Source: Oribacterium sp. KHPX15 | Lineage (GTDB): Bacteria; Bacillota; Clostridia; Lachnospirales; Lachnospiraceae | Direction: 5' to 3' | Length of the DNA: 64,000 nucleotides | Assembly (NCBI RefSeq): GCF_900107835.1 | Contig: NZ_FNRG01000011.1 | Location: forward strand, 21,183-85,182 | Part shown: positions 37,235 to 45,044 of the stretch, in pieces | Position numbering within the stretch: position 1 is the first letter of the stretch | Layout: the number at the start of each line of letters is the position of its first letter | The notes under the pieces: generated by a model | The model's database searches: none | What the model was told of the DNA's origin: nothing | Seen by the model: the letters and a program-made list of their open reading frames with translations, nothing else | Made by a program: the position numbers and the translations under genes

Positions 37235-38173
37235 ATGAATACTGACAACTTTGACATATTTTTTCCTCACCTTGGGGTGGGAATCGAGCATCTGAAAAAT
37301 GACATTCACATCTTTGGGTTCCGTATAGCTTTCTATGGAATGATCATTGGCTTCGGAATGATTCTGGGATTTCTTATTGCAAGCATTGATTACAAGCGAC
37401 GGGGCCTCAAAGTGGATGACATTCAGGACATGGGACTTTACACTATCGTTTTTGCTATCCTGGGTGCGAGAGCCTACTATGTTGCCTTTGAGTGGAAGTA
37501 TTATTCACAGCATATTAATGAGATTCTGAACATCCGTCAGGGTGGACTTGCCATATATGGCGGAATCATTGTAGGCATTATCGGCTGCACACTTTTCTGC
37601 AAGCTAAAAAAGATCAATGTCCTCTCCATGATGGATTCAGCGGTTCTCGGACTTCTGGTGGGCCAGAGTGTGGGAAGATGGGGCAATTTCTTCAACACCG
37701 AGGCCTTCGGCGGATACACAGATTCTCTCTTTGCCATGAGGATAAAGGAGTCTATCGTAAACTCCAATATGCTGAATCAGGATGTGCTGGAGCATGCAGT
37801 AAAAATCGGAAACGAACTGTTCATCCAGGTTCACCCCACATTCTTCTACGAGTCAATGTGGAACCTTTGTACAGTTATCATCTTCTTCCTGATGGCACCC
37901 AAAAAGAAGTTTACCGGACAGATCATATTCCAGTACCTTCTCACCTATGGGATCGGACGATTCTGGATCGAAGGACTTCGCACGGATTCCCTCTACCTCT
38001 GGGGAACCAACATCGCAGTATCCCAGGCATTGTCCGCCTTCATCGCCATCCTGGGCGCCGGCCTCCTGATTTACAACTTCGCAAAAGTCAAAAAGCAGGG
38101 CCCCGACAAAGTGCTCCTGGCCGAACGTGCAGCCCTTGCAGCAGGCGAAGTAAAACCCGAACAGAGATCTTAG
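37235..38173 (+). CDS. lgt: prolipoprotein diacylglyceryl transferase
   Basis: Membrane enzyme that attaches diacylglycerol from phosphatidylglycerol to the lipobox cysteine of preproteins. 312 aa with about seven helices. The YGMIIGFGMILGF N-terminal helix, GARAYYV, GGLAIYGGIIVGII and the signature VGRWGNFFNTEAFGG with essential Arg and Asn are present, as is HPTFFYESMWN later. GAAAGGAC precedes the ATG. It begins 11 bp after the SGNH gene, so it may share that transcript. Substrates in this window include the lipoproteins at 5846 and 63244. Confidence 0.96.
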   Translation: MNTDNFDIFFPHLGVGIEHLKNDIHIFGFRIAFYGMIIGFGMILGFLIASIDYKRRGLKVDDIQDMGLYTIVFAILGARAYYVAFEWKYYSQHINEILNIRQGGLAIYGGIIVGIIGCTLFCKLKKINVLSMMDSAVLGLLVGQSVGRWGNFFNTEAFGGYTDSLFAMRIKESIVNSNMLNQDVLEHAVKIGNELFIQVHPTFFYESMWNLCTVIIFFLMAPKKKFTGQIIFQYLLTYGIGRFWIEGLRTDSLYLWGTNIAVSQALSAFIAILGAGLLIYNFAKVKKQGPDKVLLAERAALAAGEVKPEQRS

Positions 38174-38229
38174 TCAGAGAAGTTCTCGGCTGCTTTTTTT
38201 ATCCTCATACAGCATTATATCATCACCCA

Positions 38230-38278
38230 AAACGCCGACATTTAATGTAGATAAGCTGCATTATGTCCGGCGTTTTTT
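38230..38278 (+). terminator. Rho-independent terminator of lgt
   Basis: AACGCCGACAT pairs with ATGTCCGGCGTT (one bulged C), followed by TTTT. Confidence 0.85.
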
Positions 38279-38302
38279 GCCGCCCTCGAATACGGAGAAA
38301 CC

Positions 38303-41300
38303 ATGATCCAGAAGACCTTCATCGTACATGACGAAAGTGAGACCTTTGAATTACTTGCAAGCGCAAAGCTGTATTCCCTTTACCAGAATGCCAGGAGTAC
38401 CTTTGCCTTTTTAAGCTGCTCCAACGCGACGCACATCCAGATTCAGCAGGTAGGCAGAGTGCTGAAAAGCGCCTACCCGGGAATCAAACTGATAGCGGGA
38501 TCCCAGGCAGTAAATGATGGCATAAATGGAAGGTGTACAGTAAGGATAAGCTTCTTTTATTTTGATGAAGCCGAAGTGGAAACCTGTACCCTTGACTATA
38601 ACAGCTTAAGTCGGGAGGAAGCCATAAGCCGTGCGGTGGAGTTTCTTAACTTACATGAAAACCTAAAGGGTGTCTGCGTCATGTCTATAGGCGGAGACAT
38701 AGGAAGCAGATATTTTTTGGAGAAGGTTTCCGCACCCTTCCCGGGGGTGCCCTTCTTCGGAGGCCTTGCGGGAGAACCGGTGGAGTCTAAGCTTCCGGAG
38801 GATCAGTCAGGCTTTATCATGACAGATCATATGACAGACAGAGGCATTGCTCTGGCTGCATTTTTCGGTGAGAACCTTCATATCATGATGAACCAGCAGC
38901 TGCCATGGAAGGCGGTAGGTCGTGAGCTTACCGCAAAGATAGACAAAACCAAAAAGAATAAACTTGCGGATATCTGCCTTACAAGTCTTGATGATCAATC
39001 TCCGGTTGATATTTACAAGCATTACCTCGGGGTGGAGCTTAATGATTATTTCCTTCAGAACGTGAGGGAATTTCCACTTATCGCAAACCATAATGAGGAA
39101 AAGAATATATTCATCCCTATGGATTTCAATGACTCCGGAGAATTGTTTTACAACGGCGGCATACGTGATGGTGACAAGCTGAGGCTTGGTTACGGAAACC
39201 CGGAGGACTTTCTCAGAAAAGCAGATGCCGGCAGTAAGATAATTGATTCCTTCGGTGCGGAGGGGCTTCTTATTTTCGTGTGCTATATCCATAAGATGAT
39301 ACTTAAGGATAAGAGTGGTGAAGAAATAAAATGTTATCTCAGAAACTGTGTGGGACTTAATTATTATTATGCAATGGGTGAGATCTGCGGTTTTGCAGGG
39401 AACGGAGAGATCCAGAACGGAACACTGGTGGCAGTTGCCATGAGAGAGGGAGAAAAGAATGCGGAGGTTAAGAATGATCTTTTCAAGCTCCAAAGTGACT
39501 ATGGCAAACGGGACATAGTCCCCCTTAATGAGCGACTTCTGAATTTCCTGGAGGTCACCACCAACGAGTACGACGAGATGGCCCATATTGCAGAGCAGGC
39601 CAACAAGGCAAAGTCGGATTTCCTGTCCAACATGTCTCATGAGATTCGCACCCCTATCAATGCTGTCCTGGGAATGGATGAGATGATCCTCAGGGATACC
39701 GAGGAGCCAAAGACCCGTAAGTATGCCGAGAACATCCAGGATGCCGGCAATATCCTTCTGTCTCTGGTGAATGACATACTTGATTTCTCGAAGATCGAAG
39801 CCGGAAAGATGAACATCATCCCGGTGGAATATGATTCCAGATCCGCTCTGAATGATCTTCTCAACATGGTGAAAAAGCGTGCCCAGGACAAGGGCCTCGA
39901 CCTGAGAGTCCAGGTGGATCCCAGAATTCCCTGCATCATGCGCGGCGATGTCATCAGGCTGAAGCAGATCGTTCTCAATATAATTAACAATGCAATTAAG
40001 TATACAAACTATGGCTCAATCCTGATTCGCGCGGTTCTCCTCAATATGGATCATGATGCCGGCACAGTTATCCTTAGGTGTAATGTTATCGACAGCGGCG
40101 TAGGCATCAAGCGGGAGGATATCCCCAGGCTTTTCAATGCCTTTGACCGCATCGAGGAGAAAAGAAACCGGGGCGTGGAGGGAACGGGCCTCGGCATAAA
40201 CATTACCCAGAAACTCCTTCAGGCCATGGACAGCCATCTGGAGGTGGAAAGTATCTATGGCATCGGGTCAATCTTTAGCTTCAATCTGAAGCAGGAGGTT
40301 GTGGACTGGTCACCGGTGGGTAACTTTGCGCTTCTTATCAGTAAGGACAGACGCCAGAATCAGGTTTACAAGCCGGGCTTCACTGCGCCCAAGGCCAGGA
40401 TTCTGGTGGTGGATGATGCCCCCATGAATCTTCATGTGGTGGAAGGGCTTCTGGACGGAACGGAGATTCAACTCGACACGGCGGTCAGCGGGGCGGACTG
40501 TCTCATCTGGATACAGCAGAACCGCTATGACCTGATACTGCTGGACTACCGCATGCCGGAGATGGACGGCATCGAAACCCTGCATGAGATTCGGAAGCTC
40601 GGGGACTGGAGGGCTACGGTTCCGGTTATCTGCCTTACGGCCAATGCCATGACCGGCGCCCGTGAGCAGTACCTGAAGGCAGGTTTCGACGACTATGTGA
40701 CGAAGCCTATCAAGCCTCAGCTTCTTGAAGAGGCCATAATCCAGTATCTTCCCAGGGAGCTTGTGAACCTTAAGGATGCTCCGGCAAAACCTGTGGACGA
40801 AGAGGGCAGATCTGCCGAGATCAGAACGGATGGTCAGGGTAATGTTTCCGGCCCGCCGTATCCGGCCTCCCTTTTCATGAATGAGGAGCTGGACATTTAC
40901 CATGCTCTCAATGCCTGCGCCGGCCCCAAGATGTTTGTGAGGAGCCTCAAGGAGTACATCAAGAGATTCCCCGCTGCTGTGGAAGAGATACAGGCACTTT
41001 ATGACAGCCGGGACATCAAGGGCTTCACCATCAAGGTTCACGCTCTCAAGAGCTCTTCCTTCCTGGTTGGCTTTGTGAGACTGAGCCGTCTCTGTGCCCT
41101 TCTCGAGAAGGATGGGGACGCGGGAGACATTGCCGACATCGACGAAAAGGTACCGGAGCTCTTCCTTCTTGCAAAGAAGATAATGTCCTATGAGTATGAC
41201 TTTGAAGAAGGAAAGACCGGAGGCATGGGAGAAATCGATCCCGCAGGTCTTCAAAAAGCCTATGGCGCCATAAAGGAAGCTATAGAGGAGTACGATTTTA

Positions 41301-41437
41301 ACAAGCTCACCGGCATACTTGAATCCTTATCCAGATATAACCTGCCGGAAAAGGAAAGAGACAGAGTAAAGCGACTCTCTGATGCAGCAGACGAGTTCGA
41401 GTGGGAACAGATGAGCGAAATACTAAACGAATCGTAA
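38303..41437 (+). CDS. FIST-sensor hybrid histidine kinase with receiver and HPt domains
   Basis: Large cytoplasmic phosphorelay protein of 1044 aa. FIST N and C domains span about 25-375 (SNATHIQIQQVGRVL, GVCVMSIGGDIGSRYFLEK, PFFGGLAGE, LVAVAMREG). A short helix precedes HisKA (KSDFLSNMSHEIRTP, phospho-His near 446) and the HATPase domain at about 540-665 (NIINNAIKY, DSGVGI, GTGLGI). The receiver domain at about 690-815 has ILVVDDAPMN and phospho-Asp in LLDYRMPEMDG near 747. The HPt domain has VHALKSSSFLVG, His near 913. FIST domains are thought to sense small ligands, possibly amino acids. No membrane helix is seen, so sensing is probably intracellular. No separate output regulator is adjacent. 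GGAG precedes the ATG. Confidence 0.92.
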   Translation: MIQKTFIVHDESETFELLASAKLYSLYQNARSTFAFLSCSNATHIQIQQVGRVLKSAYPGIKLIAGSQAVNDGINGRCTVRISFFYFDEAEVETCTLDYNSLSREEAISRAVEFLNLHENLKGVCVMSIGGDIGSRYFLEKVSAPFPGVPFFGGLAGEPVESKLPEDQSGFIMTDHMTDRGIALAAFFGENLHIMMNQQLPWKAVGRELTAKIDKTKKNKLADICLTSLDDQSPVDIYKHYLGVELNDYFLQNVREFPLIANHNEEKNIFIPMDFNDSGELFYNGGIRDGDKLRLGYGNPEDFLRKADAGSKIIDSFGAEGLLIFVCYIHKMILKDKSGEEIKCYLRNCVGLNYYYAMGEICGFAGNGEIQNGTLVAVAMREGEKNAEVKNDLFKLQSDYGKRDIVPLNERLLNFLEVTTNEYDEMAHIAEQANKAKSDFLSNMSHEIRTPINAVLGMDEMILRDTEEPKTRKYAENIQDAGNILLSLVNDILDFSKIEAGKMNIIPVEYDSRSALNDLLNMVKKRAQDKGLDLRVQVDPRIPCIMRGDVIRLKQIVLNIINNAIKYTNYGSILIRAVLLNMDHDAGTVILRCNVIDSGVGIKREDIPRLFNAFDRIEEKRNRGVEGTGLGINITQKLLQAMDSHLEVESIYGIGSIFSFNLKQEVVDWSPVGNFALLISKDRRQNQVYKPGFTAPKARILVVDDAPMNLHVVEGLLDGTEIQLDTAVSGADCLIWIQQNRYDLILLDYRMPEMDGIETLHEIRKLGDWRATVPVICLTANAMTGAREQYLKAGFDDYVTKPIKPQLLEEAIIQYLPRELVNLKDAPAKPVDEEGRSAEIRTDGQGNVSGPPYPASLFMNEELDIYHALNACAGPKMFVRSLKEYIKRFPAAVEEIQALYDSRDIKGFTIKVHALKSSSFLVGFVRLSRLCALLEKDGDAGDIADIDEKVPELFLLAKKIMSYEYDFEEGKTGGMGEIDPAGLQKAYGAIKEAIEEYDFNKLTGILESLSRYNLPEKERDRVKRLSDAADEFEWEQMSEILNES

Positions 41438-41438
41438 T

Positions 41439-41453
41439 GGGGTCAGCCCCCCA
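41439..41453. repeat. GGGGTC-type imperfect palindrome after the kinase gene
   Basis: TGGGGTCAGCCCCCCA directly after the stop codon, related to the palindromes at 2751 and 11912. Confidence 0.4.
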
Positions 41454-41625
41454 TTACTGTTACCACAAGACAGCTCGTCGACGACGGCGTCTACCACAAA
41501 CATATTTTGAGTCATATAGGACTCTAAGATGTACAAATTAGCTCTGACATGGTACACTAGGTGCGCTGTATCAGGGCTTCTTTGAATTAGAGAAGCTTGG
41601 ATTATATGGAAATTCAACACTTTTT

Positions 41626-41670
41626 AAGGAGATATAAATTATGAAGCTTGGAATCGGCGTCAGTGCCTGA
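41626..41670 (+). pseudogene. orphaned original ribosome site and first codons of ychF (left junction)
   Basis: AAGGAGAT is followed by ATGAAGCTTGGAATCGGCG, which encodes MKLGIGVSA and then a stop. The intact ychF at 45044 begins ATGAAATTAGGAATCGTG (MKLGIVG). The two share ATGAA..T..GGAATCG. The simplest reading is that this was the ychF start before a 3.4-kb element inserted after GGAATCG (41650-41656). Confidence 0.7.
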
Positions 41671-41775
41671 TTTCACGTATCTCTCCATAAGTTCTTAAGC
41701 CTTATTATTTCGGAATTCCCAAATATCATAAATTTCACATAAATTCCCATATCTTCATAAAAAATATAAAATATT

Positions 41776-41804
41776 AGCGTAGCGATAGCGTAAGTACTGG
41801 CGTA
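41776..41804. other. left-end AGCGTA/GGCGTA direct repeats (possible integrase arm sites)
   Basis: AGCGTA at 41776 and 41787 and GGCGTA at 41799 are spaced 11-12 bp. GGCGTAAA occurs twice near the right end (44971, 44982), also 11 bp apart. The rest of 41671-41910 has no gene. Confidence 0.4.
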
Positions 41805-41910
41805 GTTCGGTAGACTTGGCCATGATGATAAGTAAGTGATAATAATAGTTACTTCCCAAAATGAGCCTTAGTGCATACGCGCTTATTCATGAGCGCCTTG
41901 ATAAATACAA

Positions 41911-41989
41911 AACAAACCCTTCCGGGTATGTCATTAGATGGATAATTACTTCTGCTATTTGACATGAACTGCGGAGGGTTTGTTTTTTT
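41911..41989 (+). terminator. Rho-independent terminator at the left of the element
   Basis: AACAAACCCT pairs with AGGGTTTGTT over a long loop, followed by six further T. It would stop read-through from the old ychF promoter into the element. Confidence 0.7.
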
Positions 41990-42004
41990 AGATCTAACCG
42001 ATTT

Positions 42005-42077
42005 ATTTACCAACTTATTTACCAATGTGATATAATGAATCTGGTTGGTAAATACATTGGTAAAAAGGTTGGTAAAT
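42005..42077 (+). promoter_or_regulatory. autoregulatory operator/promoter with 12-bp iterons
   Basis: ATTTACCAA occurs at 42005 and 42017; its complement TTGGTAAAT/A occurs at 42045, 42057 and 42069. All have a 12-bp step. An extended -10 TGATATAAT lies at 42028-42036 between the two sets, and the -35 region falls inside the left iterons. The predicted start near 42043 implies translation from ATG 42080. Confidence 0.75.
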
Positions 42078-42079
42078 CT

Positions 42080-43474
42080 ATGAGTTTGACAGATAAGATT
42101 ATCGAGCTATGTTCTTATGACGATGAACAAGAATGGTTTGAATTTAAAGAGAACTGGTTTCAGCCGGAAGAGCTTGGAGAATATGTTTCTGCGTTGTCGA
42201 ATGCAGCAGCATTTCATTATCAGGAAATGGCGTATTTTATTTGGGGTGTTAATGATGATACTCATGAGATAGTTGGAACCAATTTTAATCAGTACTGTGA
42301 CTATAACAAAGAACCGTATCAAAATTACTTGGCTAGAAATCTTTCTCCAAGTATTAATTTTTCTTTTGAAGAGGTAGAAATCAACGGTAAAAGAGTAGTT
42401 GCATTACTTATTCCACCGGCAACGGAAATCCCCACATCTTTCCGTGAAACTCGTTTTATCAGAATTGGATCTTCAAAAAATAATATAAAGAAATATCCAA
42501 AACGTGAAATCCAGCTTTTTAAAATTTTGGACGGGCGTATAGAAACTATAGAGACTATTCCAGCAAAATATCAGGACTTAACCTTTAACAAACTGTTTGG
42601 ATATTATGGCTCAAAAGGGATAGTTCTTAAAGAAGAAACGTTTGAGAAAAACTTAAAACTTAGAAATAAAGACGGTGAGTATAATATGCTTGCCCAGCTT
42701 CTATCAGATAATTCTCATATACCGCTCAGAGTTTCAATATTTGAGGGGAAAACGAAGAGTGCGCCTTTGTTTTCTGTTCGAGAATTTGGCAATAATTGTA
42801 TTCTTTATTCGTTGGATAGTTTGCTCCAGTATGGAGATGTTTTGAATATTATACAAGCGGATGAAACAGACAGAGTCGTTGAACGCAAAGAAGTACCTTT
42901 GTTTGATAACAAAGCATTTCGCGAGGCTATTATTAATGCAGTACTTCATAATTATTGGGTGTCCGGAAATGAACCGATGATTTCAGTTTATTCTGATAGA
43001 ATCGAAATATTATCCAGAGGGACCTTGGCACCGGCACAGACAATGGAAGGGTTTTATCTTGGTGAGTCTGTTCCGGTTAATGAGAAATTATCGGAGATAT
43101 TCTTGCAACTGCATATTAGTGAAAAGTCTGGAAGAGGAGTTCCTACCATTATTGACACATATGGCAAGGATGCTATTACCTTTAGAGAAAATTCAATTGT
43201 GGTTACGATTCCGTTTAACAGGCTTAATGAAGTTGGTAAAAAGATTGGTAAAAAAGTTGGTAATTCCGATGTGGATAGACCTATATTAAATCCCAGAAGG
43301 CAGACAATCCTGTTAGAAATCAAGCAGAATCCATATGTAACAAAACACGAACTTTCAGAAATAATAGGTATAAGTACTACAGCCATTGATAATAATATTG
43401 CTTATTTGAGAAATAATGGTTTTATTGAGAGAGTTGGTAAAACTAAAGGTGGATATTGGGAGGTTATTGAGTGA
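42080..43474 (+). CDS. AlbA-domain / GHKL / winged-helix transcriptional regulator
   Basis: Protein of about 464 aa from ATG 42080. An AlbA_2 (Schlafen-type) domain at about 1-115 has EWFEFKENW, NAAAFHYQEMAYFIWGV and GKRVVALLIPPA. A GHKL ATPase-like region at about 285-400 includes FREAIINAVLHNYW, VYSDRIEILSRG and SGRGVPTIID. The C-terminal winged helix-turn-helix (TKHELSEIIGISTTAIDNNIAYLRNNGFIERVG) would bind DNA. A linker EVGKKIGKKVGNS is encoded by three TTGGTAA repeats at 43233, 43245 and 43257 that match the promoter iterons. Family members are common in clostridial and archaeal genomes with little characterisation. It probably represses its own promoter. The upstream ATG 42035 precedes the predicted transcript start. 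Confidence 0.75.
   Translation: MSLTDKIIELCSYDDEQEWFEFKENWFQPEELGEYVSALSNAAAFHYQEMAYFIWGVNDDTHEIVGTNFNQYCDYNKEPYQNYLARNLSPSINFSFEEVEINGKRVVALLIPPATEIPTSFRETRFIRIGSSKNNIKKYPKREIQLFKILDGRIETIETIPAKYQDLTFNKLFGYYGSKGIVLKEETFEKNLKLRNKDGEYNMLAQLLSDNSHIPLRVSIFEGKTKSAPLFSVREFGNNCILYSLDSLLQYGDVLNIIQADETDRVVERKEVPLFDNKAFREAIINAVLHNYWVSGNEPMISVYSDRIEILSRGTLAPAQTMEGFYLGESVPVNEKLSEIFLQLHISEKSGRGVPTIIDTYGKDAITFRENSIVVTIPFNRLNEVGKKIGKKVGNSDVDRPILNPRRQTILLEIKQNPYVTKHELSEIIGISTTAIDNNIAYLRNNGFIERVGKTKGGYWEVIE
43233..43265. repeat. three TTGGTAA iterons inside the regulator gene
   Basis: TTGGTAAAA, TTGGTAAAA and TTGGTAATT with a 12-bp step, the same unit and spacing as the promoter operator. Confidence 0.8.
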
Positions 43475-43538
43475 TTAAACCAGATTAGAAATTAAAAAAT
43501 ACTAAATGGTAAGGAAAGTGGAAAAAAGGAGTGCTATT

Positions 43539-43769
43539 ATGACAGAACAATTCAAATGGGTAGATTATTACGAGGAGTTTGCATCAAAGCTTCTTGAGTA
43601 TAGGAACAACAGAAAAGAACTTATAGATAAAATTGTAAAAGTTTATGATATCCTGTTATTTTTTTTGATGCAAAATGCGCAGATGTTCTGCAAGCGCAAT
43701 TATTTTGCAGAAACGCATATATACAGACTTTATGCTTCTAGAATGCATCGCAGGAAATCTGCATGGTAA
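43539..43769 (+). pseudogene. truncated McrB-like N-terminus
   Basis: AAAAGGAG precedes ATG 43539. The first 35 or so residues (TEQFKWVDYYEEFASKLLEY, then RNNRKELIDKIVKVYD) resemble the start of McrB-type AAA restriction subunits from Firmicutes. After that the reading frame turns into unrelated sequence and stops at 43769, with no AAA motifs. I read it as the stump of a restriction gene left after deletion. The McrB assignment is from pattern memory only. Confidence 0.45.
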
Positions 43770-43799
43770 AAAAGCCGAAAAGCCATACCTGTTTTCATG

Positions 43800-43823
43800 C
43801 CGCAGACTATCTGCGGTTTTATT
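43800..43823 (+). terminator. Rho-independent terminator
   Basis: CCGCAGA-CTA-TCTGCGG followed by TTTTATTTT. Confidence 0.85.
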
Positions 43824-43931
43824 TTGCACTTTTTTATTTTCTTGTTTCGGATTAGCCAATATCTTGTCCCACATACAAGATGAAAGGCAAAGAAGCTTCA
43901 GCCAATATTAATGCAGGACAGGAGGATTGCA

Positions 43932-44162
43932 ATGAGTGATTACACTGATGAGAAATTTGTGAAGATATTGAGGCATCTGGCATCACAATTGCCGGCGTAC
44001 TGGGTTGTGAGTTGTGAAGGGGGAGTGAATTCCAAAAAACTTAAGGAAGAGCTGATGGATGAATTTAAAATGCCTGAGTCCAGTGCCAGAGCGTGTGTGA
44101 ATGTGGCAAAAAGTAATAGTATCGGACTGATTTTGTATTGTATGTTGGGAAGAAAACTTTAA
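43932..44162 (+). CDS. small hypothetical protein of the element
   Basis: 76 aa from ATG 43932, with AGGAGG 7 bp upstream. The sequence (SDYTDEKFVKILRHLASQLP, then a FKMPESSARACVNVAKSNSIG segment) looks like a small alpha-helical, perhaps winged-helix protein. The family is unknown. It lies between two terminators, just ahead of the integrase gene, where excisionase-like or cargo genes often sit. There is no direct evidence for either role. Confidence 0.5.
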   Translation: MSDYTDEKFVKILRHLASQLPAYWVVSCEGGVNSKKLKEELMDEFKMPESSARACVNVAKSNSIGLILYCMLGRKL

Positions 44163-44204
44163 TCAAAAGAGTGCCCTTCGAAGAGTACATAAACCGCGCT
44201 ACAG

Positions 44205-44223
44205 AGGTGCGATTCGCCTTTTT
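44205..44223 (+). terminator. short terminator after the small ORF
   Basis: AGGTGCG-ATT-CGCCTT hairpin followed by TTT, 43 bp past the stop. Confidence 0.5.
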
Positions 44224-44245
44224 GACTTTACGCCAATATATTGAT

Positions 44246-44293
44246 AAAAGAGCCTGATTGTGGTAATGTATTGCTTGCACTTAGGCTCTTTTT
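44246..44293 (+). terminator. terminator upstream of the integrase
   Basis: AAGAGCCT pairs with AGGCTCTT over a loop of about 28 nt, followed by TTT. It lies directly before the integrase ribosome site, so it may isolate int from upstream transcription. Confidence 0.6.
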
Positions 44294-44318
44294 CGGAAGA
44301 AGGAAAGGAGCTGATCGT

Positions 44319-45044
44319 ATGGGTAGAGATCTGAAAGGTAAAGAACTTGGACCTGGGGTCATGCAAAGGAAAGACGGAAAATATTCCGCCAGATATACAG
44401 GTGCAGATGGTAAGCGACATGAGAAATACTTTGATAAAGTATCAGAAGCAAAGAAATATGTCGCTTTGGGAAAACTGAATAATGATGAGGATGTGGACGG
44501 CAGAGTAGAGACTCTTACTGTTGATCAGTGGTATCGGTACTGGATGAGGACTTTTAAATCCTCATTGGCGCCAAACACACAAAGGAACTATCGTGACAGG
44601 TATGAACGTGATATCAAGCCTCGTATAGGTAAGATGAAGATTACGGATGTCAAAGCTATGCATTGTCAGCAGATCATAAATGCGATGTCTGGTAGATATG
44701 CCACAAGCACAATCTATCAGACTTATATTTGCATGGGTTCAATGCTGAAAAGTGCTATGATGAATGACATTATTCCCAAGCAGCCGATTAATGGTGTTGT
44801 GATGCCTAAGGATAAAAAGAGAGGTGTGATACACTTCCTTACTATCGATGAGCAGGACCGTTTTGTTGAAGCTGCTAAGAAGACAAGGAATGCGCCGCAG
44901 TTCCTGCTTGTTTTACAGACAGGCTTGAGAACGGGAGAGCTTATTGGATTGACATGGGTTTGCGCCAGTTGGCGTAAAATTGGCGTAAACCTCCGAAATA
45001 AAATACAAGAAAAGCCCGTAAATTCGGGCATGGAGGAAATATAA
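44319..45044 (+). pseudogene. tyrosine integrase (Tn916-type), missing most of the catalytic domain
   Basis: From ATG 44319 (AAAGGAG upstream) the product is 241 aa; intact relatives have about 380-410. The N-terminal arm-binding domain (ELGPGVMQRKDGKYSARYTG) is followed by the core-binding SAM-like domain (TLTVDQWYRYWMRTFKSSLAPNTQRNY). The catalytic domain begins with LLVLQTGLRTGELIGLTW, which holds the first catalytic arginine. At about 44957 the family pattern breaks and reads into WRKIGVNLRNKIQEK, then a stop. The HxxR, His and tyrosine nucleophile are absent, so it should be inactive. An in-frame internal deletion that kept the 3' end is the likely cause. Its stop codon overlaps the ychF ATG. 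Confidence 0.8.
44971..45029. other. right end of the element: GGCGTAAA repeats and hairpin
   Basis: GGCGTAAA at 44971 and 44982, then GCCCG-TAAATT-CGGGC (45014-45029) immediately before the GGAGG used by ychF. The hairpin may influence ychF translation. Confidence 0.4.

Noticed and set aside
40310-41254. 314-aa minus-strand ORF inside the hybrid kinase gene
   Set aside because: Antisense shadow of a clearly coding, motif-rich gene.
41508-41514. single TGAGTCA as another array
   Set aside because: No second site at 26-27 bp on either side.
41641-41670. nine-residue leader peptide MKLGIGVSA
   Set aside because: Better explained as the severed start of ychF, because it matches the ychF first codons and a shared GGAATCG core.
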